From Haemophilus sp. CCUG 60358 (GTDB lineage: Bacteria; Pseudomonadota; Gammaproteobacteria; Enterobacterales; Pasteurellaceae), in contig NZ_LZOZ01000019.1 of the NCBI RefSeq assembly GCF_001679485.1, positions 62,001 to 126,000 on the forward strand: a stretch of 64,000 nt of DNA, given 5' to 3'. Positions 10,155 through 18,650 of the stretch are shown in pieces; position 1 is the stretch's first letter, and the number at the start of each line of letters is the position of its first letter. Both the position numbers and the translations under genes were made by a program. A model generated the notes under the pieces. It was not told the DNA's origin, did not search any database, and saw only the letters and a program-made list of their open reading frames with translations.

Positions 10155-10511
10155 TTAGAACGTTAAAACTTTATCCGCCCATAATGTCCACTCGGATACA
10201 TCATCTAAGGTACCAAGGGTCACGCCGTCAATTAATTTAGCGTCTAATAAACCACGTGCTTTCACGCAGCTAGTGCATAATTTAATTTCAGCACCTTGTG
10301 CCGCTAAAATATCGATAAGTTGTTGGATATTGAAACCTTCATTTGGGTTTTGCCCAGCAATACCGCATAAAATCGCATCAGAAAAGCAGAATAATTTAAT
10401 ATTCACATCCTTGCTGTACTCTTCTTTCATATTGATGGCGAAACGAACAGCGTTGAACGTTTTTTCTCCACTATATGTGGAATCATTGACGATAAAAAGA
10501 ATATTTTGCAT
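10155..10511 (-). CDS. ychN: DsrE/F-family protein YchN
   Basis: 118 residues, the same length and pattern as E. coli YchN, a small hexameric DsrE-fold protein of unknown physiological role, possibly in sulfur-relay chemistry. Recognisable blocks are LFCFSDAILCGIAGQNPNEGF, the CTSC motif in LCTSCVKARG, LIDGVTLGTLDDVSEWTL and the terminal ADKVLTF. The ATG (10511) is preceded by GGAG. The gene stands 61 bp downstream of a purine permease on the same strand and may be co-transcribed. Confidence 0.85.
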   Translation of the reverse strand: MQNILFIVNDSTYSGEKTFNAVRFAINMKEEYSKDVNIKLFCFSDAILCGIAGQNPNEGFNIQQLIDILAAQGAEIKLCTSCVKARGLLDAKLIDGVTLGTLDDVSEWTLWADKVLTF

Positions 10512-10572
10512 GACGCACTCCTTGTTGCAATGCTATAAAAATGAAGGCGTAATAAATTACGACTTTATGAAA

Positions 10573-11880
10573 TCAGCCAACCCAAACGAACTTAGCTACA
10601 AATAATAAAGACACCACCCACACAGGGGCATTGACCTCGCGTATTCTACCAGTACAGGCCTTCATGACGCAATAACTAATAAAGCCAAATGCGATACCTT
10701 CAGTAATTGAATAAGTAAATGGCATCATCGCTGCAGTGATAAAAGCTGGGGTAGCTTCGGTTAAATCATCCCAGTGTACACGAATAAGACTGGATGCCAT
10801 TAAAATCCCTACATAGACTAATGCCCCTGCGGTTGCATAAGCCGGTACGACACTAGCAAGTGGCGAGAAGAAAATGGTAAGTAAGAATAAAACCCCGACT
10901 GTCACCGCCGTTAAACCTGTTCTACCACCAACTGAAACCCCTGCACCACTTTCAATATAGGTACTGATAGCAGATGTGCCGATATAAGAACCGACTACCG
11001 CACTCACGCTATCTACATAAAGAGCTTGTTTCATTTTCGGGAAACGACCTTTTTCATCACTGAAACCTGCTTTATCGGTTACACCTAATAAGGTGCCTGA
11101 TGAGTCAAATAGGTTTACTAATAAGAATGAGAAAATGATGCCGAGCAAAGCCGTATCTAAAGCACCAGCAATATCCACTTTCCCCACAACAGCACCTAAA
11201 CTTGGTGGCATCGAAACAATGCCGTGGAAGGTAACTTGGTCATCAATTAAAAGCGCTAATCCAGTTACTACCGCAATAGAAATTAAAACACCAGAGAAAA
11301 TATTACGTGCAGCTAAAACTACGATAATAAAGAAACCTAATACGCCGAGCAGAATTTTAGGATCATGCAAATTACCTAATGCCACTAAGGTTGCGGGATT
11401 CGCGACAACCAATCCCATATTTTTAAAGCCAATTAACGCAATAAAAAAGCCGATACCTGCACCAATTCCCACGCGCAATGAAAGCGGAATAGAAGCCATT
11501 AACCAATAACGGATTTGGAATAAGGTGAGAACAAATAAACCAATCGAGCCCCAGAAAATGGTACCCATGCCCACTTCCCAAGAATAACCAAGCTTGCCAA
11601 CGACTACATAGGCGAAAAACGCATTTAACCCCATGGCTGGCGCAAGGGCGATAGGTAAATTACTGAATAATCCCATCGCAATGGTACCTAGCGCGGCAAT
11701 TAAACAAGTGGTCACGAAAACAACTTGCTTATCCATTCCTGCATCACCTAATACGGATGGGTTCACAAACACGATGTACACCATAGTAAAGAAGGTGGTG
11801 ATACCAGCAATAATTTCGGTTTTGGTCGTACTGCCCTTTTCTTTAATCGAAAAAAGGCGTTCAAGTAAAGATTGTTGCAT
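10573..11880 (-). CDS. NCS2/AzgA-type adenine/guanine/hypoxanthine permease
   Basis: 435-residue inner-membrane transporter with about 12-14 hydrophobic segments. The N-terminal block TEIIAGITTFFTMVYIVFVNP and LAPAMGLNAFFAY, plus the later LFDSSGTLLGVTDKAG, are hallmarks of the AzgA branch (E. coli YicO/YieG/PurP, proton symporters for purine bases) rather than of UraA/XanQ. The exact purine specificity cannot be read from sequence. It lies 20 bp downstream of usg on the same strand. I see no PurR box in the short gap. Confidence 0.9.
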   Translation of the reverse strand: MQQSLLERLFSIKEKGSTTKTEIIAGITTFFTMVYIVFVNPSVLGDAGMDKQVVFVTTCLIAALGTIAMGLFSNLPIALAPAMGLNAFFAYVVVGKLGYSWEVGMGTIFWGSIGLFVLTLFQIRYWLMASIPLSLRVGIGAGIGFFIALIGFKNMGLVVANPATLVALGNLHDPKILLGVLGFFIIVVLAARNIFSGVLISIAVVTGLALLIDDQVTFHGIVSMPPSLGAVVGKVDIAGALDTALLGIIFSFLLVNLFDSSGTLLGVTDKAGFSDEKGRFPKMKQALYVDSVSAVVGSYIGTSAISTYIESGAGVSVGGRTGLTAVTVGVLFLLTIFFSPLASVVPAYATAGALVYVGILMASSLIRVHWDDLTEATPAFITAAMMPFTYSITEGIAFGFISYCVMKACTGRIREVNAPVWVVSLLFVAKFVWVG

Positions 11881-11900
11881 TGTCTTCCCCTTAACTTAAA

Positions 11901-12854
11901 TTAATAACCTTGGTGATAAATCGACTCAAGTAATTTCACACCTAATAAGGCAATATTGAAACGTTGCTCATCAGCTACCGTCCAAAATTCAATACCATTT
12001 TCAACCGCACTTTGTTGGCTGATATGCAATTTGACGCTTTCTTCACCATTTTCGTTTTCACCGTTAATCACGGGGGTAATAAGGCTATCGTGTAATTCAA
12101 TCAATTCGCTTTGTTGTGGCTGGTAATCAAATTCATAATCTGAAAGTGCGGTCACTTTTTGTGCCATACCGTAGAAGACGGGAACTTGAATTTGGTGGAA
12201 AATCACATTGTCTAACTGCGGGAAGATTTTTTGCAATTGCAGATTTAAATTAGCCGCTTGTTGTGGAAACACATCAAAGGCAAAACGGGTTTCACCTTCT
12301 TCCAATGGCATACCATTCAGTAAACGAGCAGTTTGTCCAGCAAGTTTATTCACGGTTTCACCATCCGTATAAGAAGCGGGTAAAAGTGACGTTGAAAAGA
12401 CTTGAGTTAAATTTGTTTGTTGAATAATTGGTAGTAGAGATAAAGCTAGTTGACTCACTTGCGGATCGGGTAAACTCACAATGTTACGTTGTCTTAATTC
12501 AGTCAGATTTTCTTCATTGATTGTTGGGACAACAACAGGGACATCAGATAATGCAGAGCAAATCCCTTTTAAATCAATCACCACACAGCCACTTTCTGCG
12601 GCTTGAGCTAATAAAGGGGCTTGGTCAATTTGGCCTGCGAAGAAAAGATAATTAACGCTATCCCACTCAATCTCATCAGTGGCTAATTGAGCAACGGCTT
12701 TATTGCGAAAACGTACCGCTTGCTCTTCTTCAAAAGGATAAATTTCTACGATAGAAACCTTGCCAACATCTAGCTCACTTTGTTCAAGTGCCTCGGCAAT
12801 TTTTTCACATAGATCAAATTCTGCTGCAATAGCAATATTTAGGCTTGCGTCCAT
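11901..12854 (-). CDS. usg: USG-1 protein, aspartate-semialdehyde dehydrogenase-like
   Basis: 317-residue paralogue of aspartate-semialdehyde dehydrogenase (Usg family). The N-terminal Rossmann-like part and the dimerisation part (MPLEEGETRFAFDVFPQ, HQIQVPVFYGMAQKVTALS) fit, but where the true enzyme has its catalytic Gly-Asn-Cys-Thr the sequence reads RNIVSLPDPQVSQLAL with no cysteine. A dehydrogenase role is therefore unlikely, and the function of the family is unknown. Divergent from ybaK (76 bp apart). An uptake signal lies at about 12144-12152. Confidence 0.85.
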   Translation of the reverse strand: MDASLNIAIAAEFDLCEKIAEALEQSELDVGKVSIVEIYPFEEEQAVRFRNKAVAQLATDEIEWDSVNYLFFAGQIDQAPLLAQAAESGCVVIDLKGICSALSDVPVVVPTINEENLTELRQRNIVSLPDPQVSQLALSLLPIIQQTNLTQVFSTSLLPASYTDGETVNKLAGQTARLLNGMPLEEGETRFAFDVFPQQAANLNLQLQKIFPQLDNVIFHQIQVPVFYGMAQKVTALSDYEFDYQPQQSELIELHDSLITPVINGENENGEESVKLHISQQSAVENGIEFWTVADEQRFNIALLGVKLLESIYHQGY

Positions 12855-12930
12855 TTTTCTCTCCGCTGTAAAATGTTCTGAACCGATTCATTCTACAGAA
12901 AAAAGACGTATAAATACATAAGGAAATCAG

Positions 12931-13410
12931 ATGACACCGGCAATTGATTTACTAAAGAAAAATAAAATTCTTTTTACTCTCCATACTTATGATCATGACC
13001 CTAATAATACGCATTTTGGCGATGAAGCCGCTGAAAAACTTGGGCTTGATCCGCACCAATCCTTTAAAACACTTTTAGTTGCTGAAAATGGTGATCAGAA
13101 AAAATTAGCGTGTTTTGTGCTTTCCACAGCAAATATGTTGAGTTTAAAGAAAGCGGCAAAATTAATTGGTGTAAAAAAAGTGGAAATGGCCGATAAAGAT
13201 GCAGCACAAAAAAGCACGGGATATTTAGTCGGTGGCATTAGCCCATTAGGTCAAAAGAAACGTGTAAAAACAGTGATAAATTCGACCGCACTTGAGTTTG
13301 ATACGATTTTTGTTTCAGGTGGTAAACGCGGATTAAGCGTCGAATTGGCCCCACAAGATTTAGCTAAATTACTGAATGCCGAATTTGTCGATATTATTGA
13401 CGAAGAATAG
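12931..13410 (+). CDS. ybaK: Cys-tRNA(Pro)/Cys-tRNA(Cys) deacylase YbaK
   Basis: 159 residues of the YbaK/EbsC family, which hydrolyses Cys mischarged on tRNA(Pro) in trans. The sequence is recognisable as the close relative of H. influenzae HI1434: [13 protein letters not shown] start, FKTLLVA, catalytic-site region around [32 protein letters not shown] and [18 protein letters not shown] ribosome-binding site before the ATG. Single-gene unit ended by the terminator at 13431. An uptake signal is encoded near residue 119. Confidence 0.95.
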   Translation: MTPAIDLLKKNKILFTLHTYDHDPNNTHFGDEAAEKLGLDPHQSFKTLLVAENGDQKKLACFVLSTANMLSLKKAAKLIGVKKVEMADKDAAQKSTGYLVGGISPLGQKKRVKTVINSTALEFDTIFVSGGKRGLSVELAPQDLAKLLNAEFVDIIDEE

Positions 13411-13430
13411 AAGAAGAATAGAAAAAGAAA

Positions 13431-13457
13431 AGCCCGAATGAATCGGGCTATCTTTTT
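13431..13457 (+). terminator. Rho-independent terminator after ybaK
   Basis: AGCCCG/CGGGCT stem (13431-13449) followed by a T-rich tract, 20 bp after the ybaK stop. It may also serve convergent fabA. Confidence 0.8.
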
Positions 13458-13480
13458 TTATGATGTTGTGTTTATTTAAA

Positions 13481-14014
13481 TTAGAAACTTGATGTATCTT
13501 GGAATAAGCCAACTTTTAAATCGGTTGCGGTGTAGATAACGCGACCATCTACTTCCACTTCACCGTCAGCCATTCCCATCACTAATTTGCGATTAATTAC
13601 GCGTTTCATATTGATGCGGTAAACCACTTTTTTCGCCGTTGGTAAGATTTGTCCGGTAAATTTAACTTCACCAACGCCTAATGCACGGCCTTTACCTTTA
13701 CCGCCAACCCAGCCAAGAAAGAAACCCACTAATTGCCACATCGCATCTAAGCCTAAACAGCCTGGCATAACTGGGTCACCAATAAAGTGGCAACCGAAAA
13801 ACGGTAAATCTGGATGAATATCTAATTCCGCTTCAATATACCCTTTACCAAACGCACCGCCGTCTTCGGTCATTTTTACAATACGATCCATCATCAACAT
13901 CGTTGGTGCTGGAAGTTGCGGGCCTTCTTTACCAAATAATTCACCACGACCTGAAGCTAATAAATCTTCATAGGTATAGCTGCTTTTAATGTTTGGTGTA
14001 CAGGTGTTTTCCAT
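13481..14014 (-). CDS. fabA: 3-hydroxydecanoyl-ACP dehydratase/isomerase FabA
   Basis: FabA (177 aa) dehydrates 3-hydroxyacyl-ACP and isomerises trans-2 to cis-3-decenoyl-ACP, the branch point to unsaturated fatty acids. The hot-dog fold active site is visible: [15 protein letters not shown] with H76 and GLDAMWQ with D90. Length and termini fit the family. Upstream are a consensus-like promoter (-35 TTTACA at 14090-14095, -10 TAGAAT at 14067-14072, 17-bp spacer) and a FadR-type box (14116-14132). lonH and matP neighbours are the same as in E. coli. Confidence 0.97.
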   Translation of the reverse strand: MENTCTPNIKSSYTYEDLLASGRGELFGKEGPQLPAPTMLMMDRIVKMTEDGGAFGKGYIEAELDIHPDLPFFGCHFIGDPVMPGCLGLDAMWQLVGFFLGWVGGKGKGRALGVGEVKFTGQILPTAKKVVYRINMKRVINRKLVMGMADGEVEVDGRVIYTATDLKVGLFQDTSSF

Positions 14015-14066
14015 TTTTTATTTCCTTGTATATATAGTTTTGCTTGGTTACAACCAATAAGTAAGG

Positions 14067-14095
14067 ATTCTATGAGGATTTATAAGAAATGTAAA
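14067..14095 (-). promoter_or_regulatory. Promoter of fabA
   Basis: Reading the minus strand: TTTACA (-35), a 17-bp spacer and TAGAAT (-10), about 50 bp upstream of the fabA ATG. Confidence 0.7.
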
Positions 14096-14115
14096 CAGCG
14101 AACACTTGTTAGCTC

Positions 14116-14132
14116 AACTTGTCGGATCAGTC
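14116..14132 (-). promoter_or_regulatory. FadR-type operator upstream of fabA
   Basis: On the minus strand GACTGATCCGACAAGTT. It matches the FadR consensus ACTGGTCNGACCAGTT at all but two defined positions and lies 20 bp upstream of the -35 element, a position suitable for activation as at E. coli fabA. Confidence 0.6.
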
Positions 14133-14151
14133 AGTGTAATTAAGATAAAAG

Positions 14152-14176
14152 AAAAGCGAACACAAGGTTCGCTTTA
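14152..14176 (-). terminator. Terminator-like hairpin after lonH
   Basis: AAAGCGAAC ... GTTCGCTTT hairpin just past the lonH stop. The T-run on the minus side is short (TTTTCTTTTATC). Confidence 0.6.
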
Positions 14177-14182
14177 AAGAAA

Positions 14183-15985
14183 TTAAGATTTAAAGAAATC
14201 TAACCAGCTTTTTTTCGGCGTTTCCGAACGGAAAGCAATCCGATTTTGAATTAAACGCGCAATAGGCTCTTTACCCTTTGCATATTCTTCTTTCTCTTCC
14301 AATAAATCGCGGTCAAATAAGATTTTGGCTGTTTGATAAATATCCTCGACTTGATAAATAAAGAATTGCTCATTTTTCACCGCCTCAACCACTTCGTCAG
14401 ATAAACTTAATTGCTGAATTGTTGTTGCAGGAATAATCACCCCTTGTTTACCCGTTAAACCACGACGTTGGCAAATGGTGAAAAAGCCTTCAATTTTATC
14501 ATTGACTCCGCCTACTGCGTGCACCAAACCAAATTGGTCAATGGTACCAGTAATCGCAATATTTTGTGGCAATGGCAAATCAGATAACGCGCTGACTAAT
14601 ACAGAGAAAATAGCTAGAGACGCACTGTCACCATCAATTTCTCCATAGGACTGTTCAAATACTAAAGAAGCAGAAAATGGTAACTGTGATGGCAACTCTA
14701 AGATACTTGCCAAGCACGCTTCAGAAATCATCATACCTTTTCCGTGAAGGTTGCCCGCTAATTCGTTTTTACGCTCCACATCCACGACTTCACCATCACC
14801 AAACTGCACTAAACAGCTGATACGAGAAGGTTCACCAAAACAAACGGGGGTGCCTGGATATTCAATCACAGACAAGCCATTAATCTGCCCAACAATTTCG
14901 CCGTTGGTTTCTACATAAATTTGCTCATTGAGAATATCTGCATAAGTGCGTTCACGTAAGAAACCATGCTGTTCGTTCTTTTGTTTAAAGGCTTGCTCAA
15001 AATCAACCGCACTTAAGGTTTGTTTTTGTGACAACGTCGCGGCATTAAGCAACATTTCTGTTATTTTTAACGGTGAAATGTTAATTAAAAAGCGATCTTC
15101 ACTCTCTCGCACCAATAACTGATAGAGTTTATTTAATGCGGTTAAATCTAAATCGAGCTCATATTTTGAGGCTAATGCCAACACATAATTAGCCCAATTT
15201 TCTTGTGCTTTAGGTTGCGCAACAGAATAGTAGCTTTCAATTTCTGCATAATCAGCCAAGCTGTAAAGATCTTCTTCTAACTCTCCTAAGGTCGCAATTT
15301 CAGTGCGATTGCCTAAAATCACCACTTTTAAATTAAGTGGATAGCTTGGAATATCACAAGGTAAGGTTTTAAATGGATGGGCTGAATACCAATCAAAAGT
15401 TTGCGTTTGTAAAATATGTTTTAAGCGTTGCCATAAATCAAACTGGCTTAGCATCGTTGCTGCACTTAAAATCAAAACGCCCCCATTGGCTTGATGCACT
15501 AAACCTGGTGTAAGCAAAATATCTTGCGAACTTGGGTGAACACGCACACTACCAAAAAGACTAAATTGATCGGCATGTAATGCCTTCAGCATATCACCTT
15601 GTGCAGCAAAATTATCCGCTAGTGATTGAGCAGGCTCGGTATAAATACGAGGGAAAGAAAAAGAATCTCCCTGCTCAACGACATAATTCACCCCAAAAAT
15701 TGACCGCTCTTTTGGCTGTTCTTGGCGAATAAGTTCTGCTAATAAATCAGCATATTCTGCTTGATCATCTGCTTTTAAAACCAATAGAGAGCGACGCGGC
15801 TGTTTTAAAAATAAAAAAATCGCTTTTGTGGCATGTTTTTGTAATGACCAAAAATCAGCCTTTTCAGCTGAAAGTTCAGTAATCGATAATTCTGGTTGTA
15901 AGGCTTGCCAATTTAAGGCTTGTTCCGAAGATGTTAAAGTCACGACATATCTCGCTTTAATTAAATTGGCGGTATTATCGCACAC
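14183..15985 (-). CDS. lonH: Lon-family (LonH/YcbZ) ATP-dependent protease-like protein
   Basis: 600 residues. The C-terminal S16 peptidase domain has the Ser-Lys dyad at S454 (GEIDGDSASLAIF) and K497 (AVGGVNDKIEGFF). The N-terminal half is an AAA-like region without a canonical Walker A, as in the YcbZ/LonH group. The role is poorly known. The only start compatible with an upstream in-frame stop near 16009 is the GTG at 15985; no clear ribosome-binding site is seen, so an internal start remains possible. The gene is divergent from matP, and fabA-lonH-matP order is conserved with E. coli. Confidence 0.88.
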   Translation of the reverse strand: MCDNTANLIKARYVVTLTSSEQALNWQALQPELSITELSAEKADFWSLQKHATKAIFLFLKQPRRSLLVLKADDQAEYADLLAELIRQEQPKERSIFGVNYVVEQGDSFSFPRIYTEPAQSLADNFAAQGDMLKALHADQFSLFGSVRVHPSSQDILLTPGLVHQANGGVLILSAATMLSQFDLWQRLKHILQTQTFDWYSAHPFKTLPCDIPSYPLNLKVVILGNRTEIATLGELEEDLYSLADYAEIESYYSVAQPKAQENWANYVLALASKYELDLDLTALNKLYQLLVRESEDRFLINISPLKITEMLLNAATLSQKQTLSAVDFEQAFKQKNEQHGFLRERTYADILNEQIYVETNGEIVGQINGLSVIEYPGTPVCFGEPSRISCLVQFGDGEVVDVERKNELAGNLHGKGMMISEACLASILELPSQLPFSASLVFEQSYGEIDGDSASLAIFSVLVSALSDLPLPQNIAITGTIDQFGLVHAVGGVNDKIEGFFTICQRRGLTGKQGVIIPATTIQQLSLSDEVVEAVKNEQFFIYQVEDIYQTAKILFDRDLLEEKEEYAKGKEPIARLIQNRIAFRSETPKKSWLDFFKS

Positions 15986-16055
15986 TTCACACTGAGTGAA
16001 AATCCGTTATAAAAATCTACTGGAAAATTTTGTTTAAAGCGCGTATATTTATGAG

Positions 16056-16068
16056 GTTACCACGTCAC
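16056..16068 (+). promoter_or_regulatory. matS-like sequence upstream of matP
   Basis: GTTACCACGTCAC agrees at 11 of 13 positions with the MatP site GTGACRNYGTCAC and sits 20 bp upstream of the matP start. Possible autoregulatory site. Confidence 0.35.
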
Positions 16069-16087
16069 TAAAAAGTATAATAAAACG

Positions 16088-16537
16088 ATGAAATATCAGA
16101 AATTAGAAAACCAAGAAGCAAACTGGAAATGGATTTATCTCATTCGCAAACATCGCGAAGGGGAAAAAATTACCCGTTATGAAGAAAAAAGCTTAGAAGA
16201 AAGCAAAGTTCAAGAATTAATAGAATGTCAGAATTATCCTGAAAAAATCGAGGAATGGATTAAAAATCACCTTTCTCTTGATTTACCTATTAAGCTTGAT
16301 CAGGCTATTCGTGCAAGACGTAAACGTTTTTTTAATGCAGAAAAACAATCAACGAAGAAAAAATCTATTGATTTAGAATATGGTGTTTGGCTTCGTTTAT
16401 CTAAATATTCGCGAAAAATGAAAATGACACTTTCTGAAACCATCACTTATATGATTGATGAACGTGAAAGCAAAGCATTATATGAAAGCCAAATGACGGC
16501 AATGAAAGCCGGTTTGAAAAATTTACTCAATAAATAA
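16088..16537 (+). CDS. matP: Macrodomain Ter protein MatP
   Basis: MatP (149 aa) binds matS sites and organises the terminus region, coordinating it with division. The N-terminal ANWKWIYLIRKHREGEKITRYEE four-helix part and the C-terminal ribbon-helix-helix (KKKSIDLEYGVWLRLSKYSRKMKMTLSETITYMI, about 98-131) and coiled-coil tail are visible. Length and neighbours match E. coli ycbG. The presence of matP does not by itself show that the window is near the terminus. Confidence 0.95.
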   Translation: MKYQKLENQEANWKWIYLIRKHREGEKITRYEEKSLEESKVQELIECQNYPEKIEEWIKNHLSLDLPIKLDQAIRARRKRFFNAEKQSTKKKSIDLEYGVWLRLSKYSRKMKMTLSETITYMIDERESKALYESQMTAMKAGLKNLLNK

Positions 16538-16544
16538 GATGAAA

Positions 16545-16572
16545 AAAAGCCAAGGTCGAAACCTTGGCTTTT
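16545..16572. terminator. Bidirectional terminator between matP and cspD
   Basis: AAGCCAAGGT-CGAA-ACCTTGGCTT: a 10-bp stem with flanking A and T runs between convergent genes. Confidence 0.9.
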
Positions 16573-16618
16573 GATTATGCTAAATAGAGAAGATTTTGAA
16601 ACGTTTTTAGCGTTTCGC

Positions 16619-16828
16619 CTATTCCGCAATCGGAATAATTTTTGTGGCGTGAGATCCTTTGTCGCCGTGAATCACTTCAAATTGCACACGTTGACCTGCT
16701 TTTAATGAACGGTAACCATCCATTTCAATCGCTGAATAATGTGCAAAAATGTCTGTATCCACGCCTTCTGCAGAAATAAACCCAAATCCTTTTGCGTTGT
16801 TAAACCATTTTACTACACCAATTTCCAT
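16619..16828 (-). CDS. cspD: Cold-shock-domain protein CspD
   Basis: 69 residues with a full cold-shock domain: KWFNNAKGFGFI (RNP1, about 7-18) and DIFAHYSAI (RNP2, about 26-34). The length, the EGVDTDIFAHYSAIEMDGYRSL block and the neighbours (yoaH, truC, yqcC) point to CspD, the stationary-phase single-strand DNA/RNA-binding protein that inhibits replication in E. coli, rather than to CspA-type. It has its own ATG after a 146-bp AT-rich gap. Confidence 0.93.
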   Translation of the reverse strand: MEIGVVKWFNNAKGFGFISAEGVDTDIFAHYSAIEMDGYRSLKAGQRVQFEVIHGDKGSHATKIIPIAE

Positions 16829-16974
16829 AGTAGACCTCTATAGGCTTCGCCCTTAATACTTAAAAACAATAAGACTCATGCCTTATCACCTCAATTGGAA
16901 ATATATTCAAACATTTTATTTTTTTATGCAACAACGAAACTTTAAAAATGATACATTGATCACAAAATTTTTAC

Positions 16975-17139
16975 TTATTTATTATCAGAAGTCTCTTTCT
17001 CATCTTTTTGATGAATTTCACGTAATGCTTTTGCCACAATTTGAATTGCTTCGCCGCTACTAATTCCTTGCGCCATTAATTCCTGAATTTGTTCTACTGC
17101 TTTTTGTTGTTGTTCATGGGTTAAATTAATATCTAACAT
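16975..17139 (-). CDS. yoaH: YoaH family (UPF0181) small protein
   Basis: A 54-residue ORF ([19 protein letters not shown] start, DEKETSDNK end). The helical pattern [26 protein letters not shown] is that of UPF0181; H. influenzae has an equivalent between cspD and truC. Function unknown. The ATG lies 12 bp after the truC stop, with an AGAAGA-like ribosome-binding site, so it is the third gene of yqcC-truC-yoaH. Confidence 0.9.
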   Translation of the reverse strand: MLDINLTHEQQQKAVEQIQELMAQGISSGEAIQIVAKALREIHQKDEKETSDNK

Positions 17140-17151
17140 TATTTCTTCTCG

Positions 17152-17868
17152 TTAAATTGACCAATTAAATAATTCCATCACGTGCTTCCATTGTTCATCT
17201 AAACCAGCCTTAATTTCTATTTTGGTAAAATGAATAGGATGCTCAAAAATAAGTGTATCTGCGTGTAAAAATAAACGCTGACAGCCAGAATATTCTGTTA
17301 AAGCACGATTTTGATGTAAATCACCATATTGTGTATCACCTAAAATAGGATGAAAGATATGCTTCATGTGACGTCGTAACTGATGTTTTCTGCCCGTTTG
17401 GGGAATTAGCTTCACTAATGAATATCTCGTGGTTTGATAACGCCCTACAGCATAAGGCATTTCCATAATGTTTAAGCCTTCATAATCCGTCACGGCCTCT
17501 TGTGGTGTTTTATCTTCTTGCGCAAACTTATCGGCGATCTTATCTAATTGGATTTTAAGGGGATAATCAATCCGTCCTTCGCCTTGCAAATAACCTCGCA
17601 CAATCGCTAAATAAGATTTTTGCACCGTTTTCTGTTCAAATTGCTGACACATTAAATTTGCTATTTCACTATTTAAGGCAAATAGCAATACACCTGATGT
17701 TGGGCGATCTAATCGATGAATAGGAAAAACATGCTGCCCGATTTGATCGCGCAAGGTTTGCATCACAAATTGTGTTTCATGAGTATCAAGCCAACTACGA
17801 TGCACCAACATGCCTGCTGGTTTATTGACGGCGACAAGATATTCATCTTGATATAAAATTTCTAACAT
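17152..17868 (-). CDS. truC: tRNA pseudouridine(65) synthase TruC
   Basis: 238 residues of the RluA-type pseudouridine synthase family. The catalytic block is HRLDRPTSGVLLFA with Asp54. LIPQTGRKHQLRRHMKHIFHPILGD is the family's second signature. Together with the YqcC partner immediately upstream (1-bp junction), this identifies TruC, which modifies U65 of tRNA(Ile) and tRNA(Asp). Confidence 0.94.
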   Translation of the reverse strand: MLEILYQDEYLVAVNKPAGMLVHRSWLDTHETQFVMQTLRDQIGQHVFPIHRLDRPTSGVLLFALNSEIANLMCQQFEQKTVQKSYLAIVRGYLQGEGRIDYPLKIQLDKIADKFAQEDKTPQEAVTDYEGLNIMEMPYAVGRYQTTRYSLVKLIPQTGRKHQLRRHMKHIFHPILGDTQYGDLHQNRALTEYSGCQRLFLHADTLIFEHPIHFTKIEIKAGLDEQWKHVMELFNWSI

Positions 17869-18189
17869 TTATTGATTTTGTAATAAGGCTTCTAATTCAC
17901 GTAACGGTGTTAATAATTCCACTAAAAAATCTTCTTCTGCCTCTTTAAATGCTTCCTCTAAATAAGGGGATACCGCAACTTGTGAAGGCAAATCAGCCCC
18001 GCTTTCGAGTAATGCGAACATTCTTGGGATGAAAATCCATTGCAACCACTCTTCTGGCGACATGGTATCAATAGCAAAAGGCTCTTCACTTAAAAAAGCG
18101 TCTTGTGAAGGCGGAACCGCTTGCCATAAATCAAGCTTTTGCATCGCAAGCTGTAATTGTTGAAGATGAAGTTTTGTTTGATTACGCAT
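17869..18189 (-). CDS. yqcC: YqcC family protein
   Basis: 106-residue helical cytosolic protein (DUF446). WQAVPPSQDAFLSEEPFAIDTM and EWLQWIFIPRMFALLESG are the conserved core. YqcC is encoded with TruC in gamma-proteobacteria and fused to or interacting with it in some; the biochemical role is unclear. First gene of the yqcC-truC-yoaH unit. Confidence 0.92.
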   Translation of the reverse strand: MRNQTKLHLQQLQLAMQKLDLWQAVPPSQDAFLSEEPFAIDTMSPEEWLQWIFIPRMFALLESGADLPSQVAVSPYLEEAFKEAEEDFLVELLTPLRELEALLQNQ

Positions 18190-18259
18190 AATTTTTCCTA
18201 TTTATAAATAAGCGGCGTATTCTACGAGTATCAATTAACGCTGTAAAGTACGGTCAGTT

Positions 18260-18529
18260 TTAACGGTGAATAATAGAAAAGTCAGGATAGCGTTTATTTT
18301 CAATATTATCCTCTAAAACTCGTTCAACACTTGCAGTTCTAGGGCCGACTTTTAACCAATTATAAAAATCCTGTAGTTGTTCGTCATTACCTTCGGCAAC
18401 AATTTCCACGCTTCCATCGACACAATTTCTGACGGTGCCTTTAATGCCAATTCTCTCCGCTTCTTTCCAAGTAAAATAACGAAATCCTACCCCTTGAACT
18501 CGACCATATACGACAAATCGTTTTGCCAT
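18260..18529 (-). CDS. acyP: Acylphosphatase
   Basis: 89 residues. The acylphosphatase signature GRVQGVGFRYFT carries catalytic Arg17, and Asn35 is in KGTVRNCVDGSVE. It hydrolyses carboxyl-phosphate bonds such as acetyl phosphate or 1,3-bisphosphoglycerate. Family length is about 90, so it is complete. The gene stands alone, 70 bp downstream of yqcC's start on the same strand. Confidence 0.95.
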   Translation of the reverse strand: MAKRFVVYGRVQGVGFRYFTWKEAERIGIKGTVRNCVDGSVEIVAEGNDEQLQDFYNWLKVGPRTASVERVLEDNIENKRYPDFSIIHR

Positions 18530-18650
18530 GATTTGCTCCTTTATTACAAAAACTTTTTAAAAATTAACCGCACTTTCCTATTCCCATTTTTTAAAATTTA
18601 GCATAGCATTACAACCATCTAATTTCATTCAAAAAATAAAAGGAGTAATT

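Noticed and set aside
16878..17063. 61-codon plus-strand frame opposite yoaH
   Set aside because: It is antisense to the recognisable YoaH family gene and has no convincing start or pattern.
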